Shown here one piece after another: positions 63,666 through 64,000 of a stretch of DNA of 64,000 nt. The translations under genes were made by a program, and so were the position numbers. Each line of letters opens with the position of its first letter. The stretch's first letter is position 1. The DNA is taken from contig CM049320.1 of assembly GCA_026874595.1 (NCBI GenBank), positions 920,001 to 984,000 on the forward strand. Reading direction: 5' to 3'. The notes under the pieces are model-generated. The model was not told the origin of the DNA, made no database searches, and saw only the letters and a program-made list of their open reading frames with translations. Source of the stretch: Sipunculus nudus. Its lineage: Eukaryota > Annelida > Sipuncula > Golfingiida > Sipunculidae.

Positions 63666-64000
63666 AGCTTTAGCTGAGCATCCTATACGTCATGTGTCAG
63701 AGCTTTAACTGAACAGCAAGTAAATTTTATACTGAGCATCCTATATGTCATGTGTCAGAGCTTTAACTGAATAGCAAGTACATGTAATACTGAGCATCCT
63801 GTATGTCATGTGTCAGAGCTTTAACTGAATAGCAAGTAGATGTAATACTGAGCATCCTATATGTCATGTGTCAGAGCTTTAGCTGAATAGCAAGTAGATG
63901 TAATACTGAGCATCCTATATGTCATGTGTCAGAGCTTTAGCTGAATAGCAAGTAGATGTAATAATGAGCATCCTATATGTCATGTGTCAGAGCTTTAACT

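Larger units (their letters stand above)
14019..64000. repeat. 58-bp satellite array, about 870 monomers, continuing past the window
   Basis: Monomers repeat head-to-tail at 58 bp, with TGAGCATCC at 14041 and again at 14099. An anchor is GAGCTTTAACTGAATAGCAA, then GTAGATG or GTACATG, TAATACTGAGCATCC and TATATGTCATGTGTCA. Monomers differ mainly at recurring sites: TAGATGTAAT, TACATGTAAT or TACATGTTAT; CAAG or CAGG; CCTATATG, CCTGTATG, CATATATG or CATATAAG; and TTAACTG or TTAGCTG. Length variants are a 35-bp truncated form, a 53-bp form (GAGGCTGAACAG), a 57-bp form (ACATGCATACTG), a form lacking three bases (GAATACAAG) and one with a 5-bp gain near 16488. Each monomer has stops in all frames, so there are no long open frames in 50 kb. 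No transposon interrupts the array, and it is still periodic at 64000. Confidence 0.99.

Noticed and set aside
14019-64000. CRISPR array
   Set aside because: Units are contiguous and nearly identical across their whole length. There are no unique spacers, no cas genes, and the surrounding DNA is eukaryotic in character.
14019-64000. Telomeric repeat or CENP-B box
   Set aside because: No TTAGGG-type tracts were seen and no monomer contains a recognisable CENP-B box, so a telomeric or centromeric identity is not claimed.

Overview
The window looks like a gene-free, repeat-dominated stretch of animal nuclear DNA. It is AT-rich, full of CA/GT microsatellites and long G or C homopolymers, and carries tRNA-derived SINEs, small terminal-inverted-repeat elements and a probable solo LTR. 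Nothing resembles bacterial operons, and no protein-coding gene could be recognised. The repeat style, especially degenerate ACCTGTCT-type units and GT-expanded interspersed repeats, reminds me of marine invertebrates and molluscs in particular. That placement is inference from recollection, not a search.

Layout. 1-866: a 42-bp minisatellite cut by the left edge. 867-11150: low-copy, AT-rich sequence seeded with mobile elements. These are a GT-microsatellite interspersed family (3106-3545 +, 6735-7030 -, fragment 7602-7690 -), a TIR element (3573-4316) with a probable nested tRNA-SINE (3794-4010), a decayed element built of 17-bp units (6004-6232), a probable minus-strand solo LTR (8113-8883), and a well-preserved tRNA-derived SINE with a perfect 13-bp target-site duplication (9863-10129). 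11153-12364: a 37-bp minisatellite of about 32 units. 12365-14018: AT-rich sequence with nothing recognised. 14019-64000: a 58-bp tandem satellite of roughly 870 monomers that runs off the right edge with no foreign insertion.

The 58-bp array is the main biological content. It is not a simple monomeric satellite: shared sequence variants and length-variant monomers (35, 53 and 57 bp) show duplications nested at many scales. Repeat offsets measured from matching marker bases are 290, 812, 1102, 1596, 1658, 2098 and 9566 bp. The 9566-bp offset joins two multi-kilobase blocks that differ by only a few bases in the stretches I compared, so the right half was amplified recently. A 35-bp truncated monomer followed by a diagnostic AAATTTT monomer recurs 26 times and serves as a natural marker of this history.

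No genes can be said to work together here. The long open frames at the left end and in the 37-bp array follow from repeat period and composition and are not annotated as genes.
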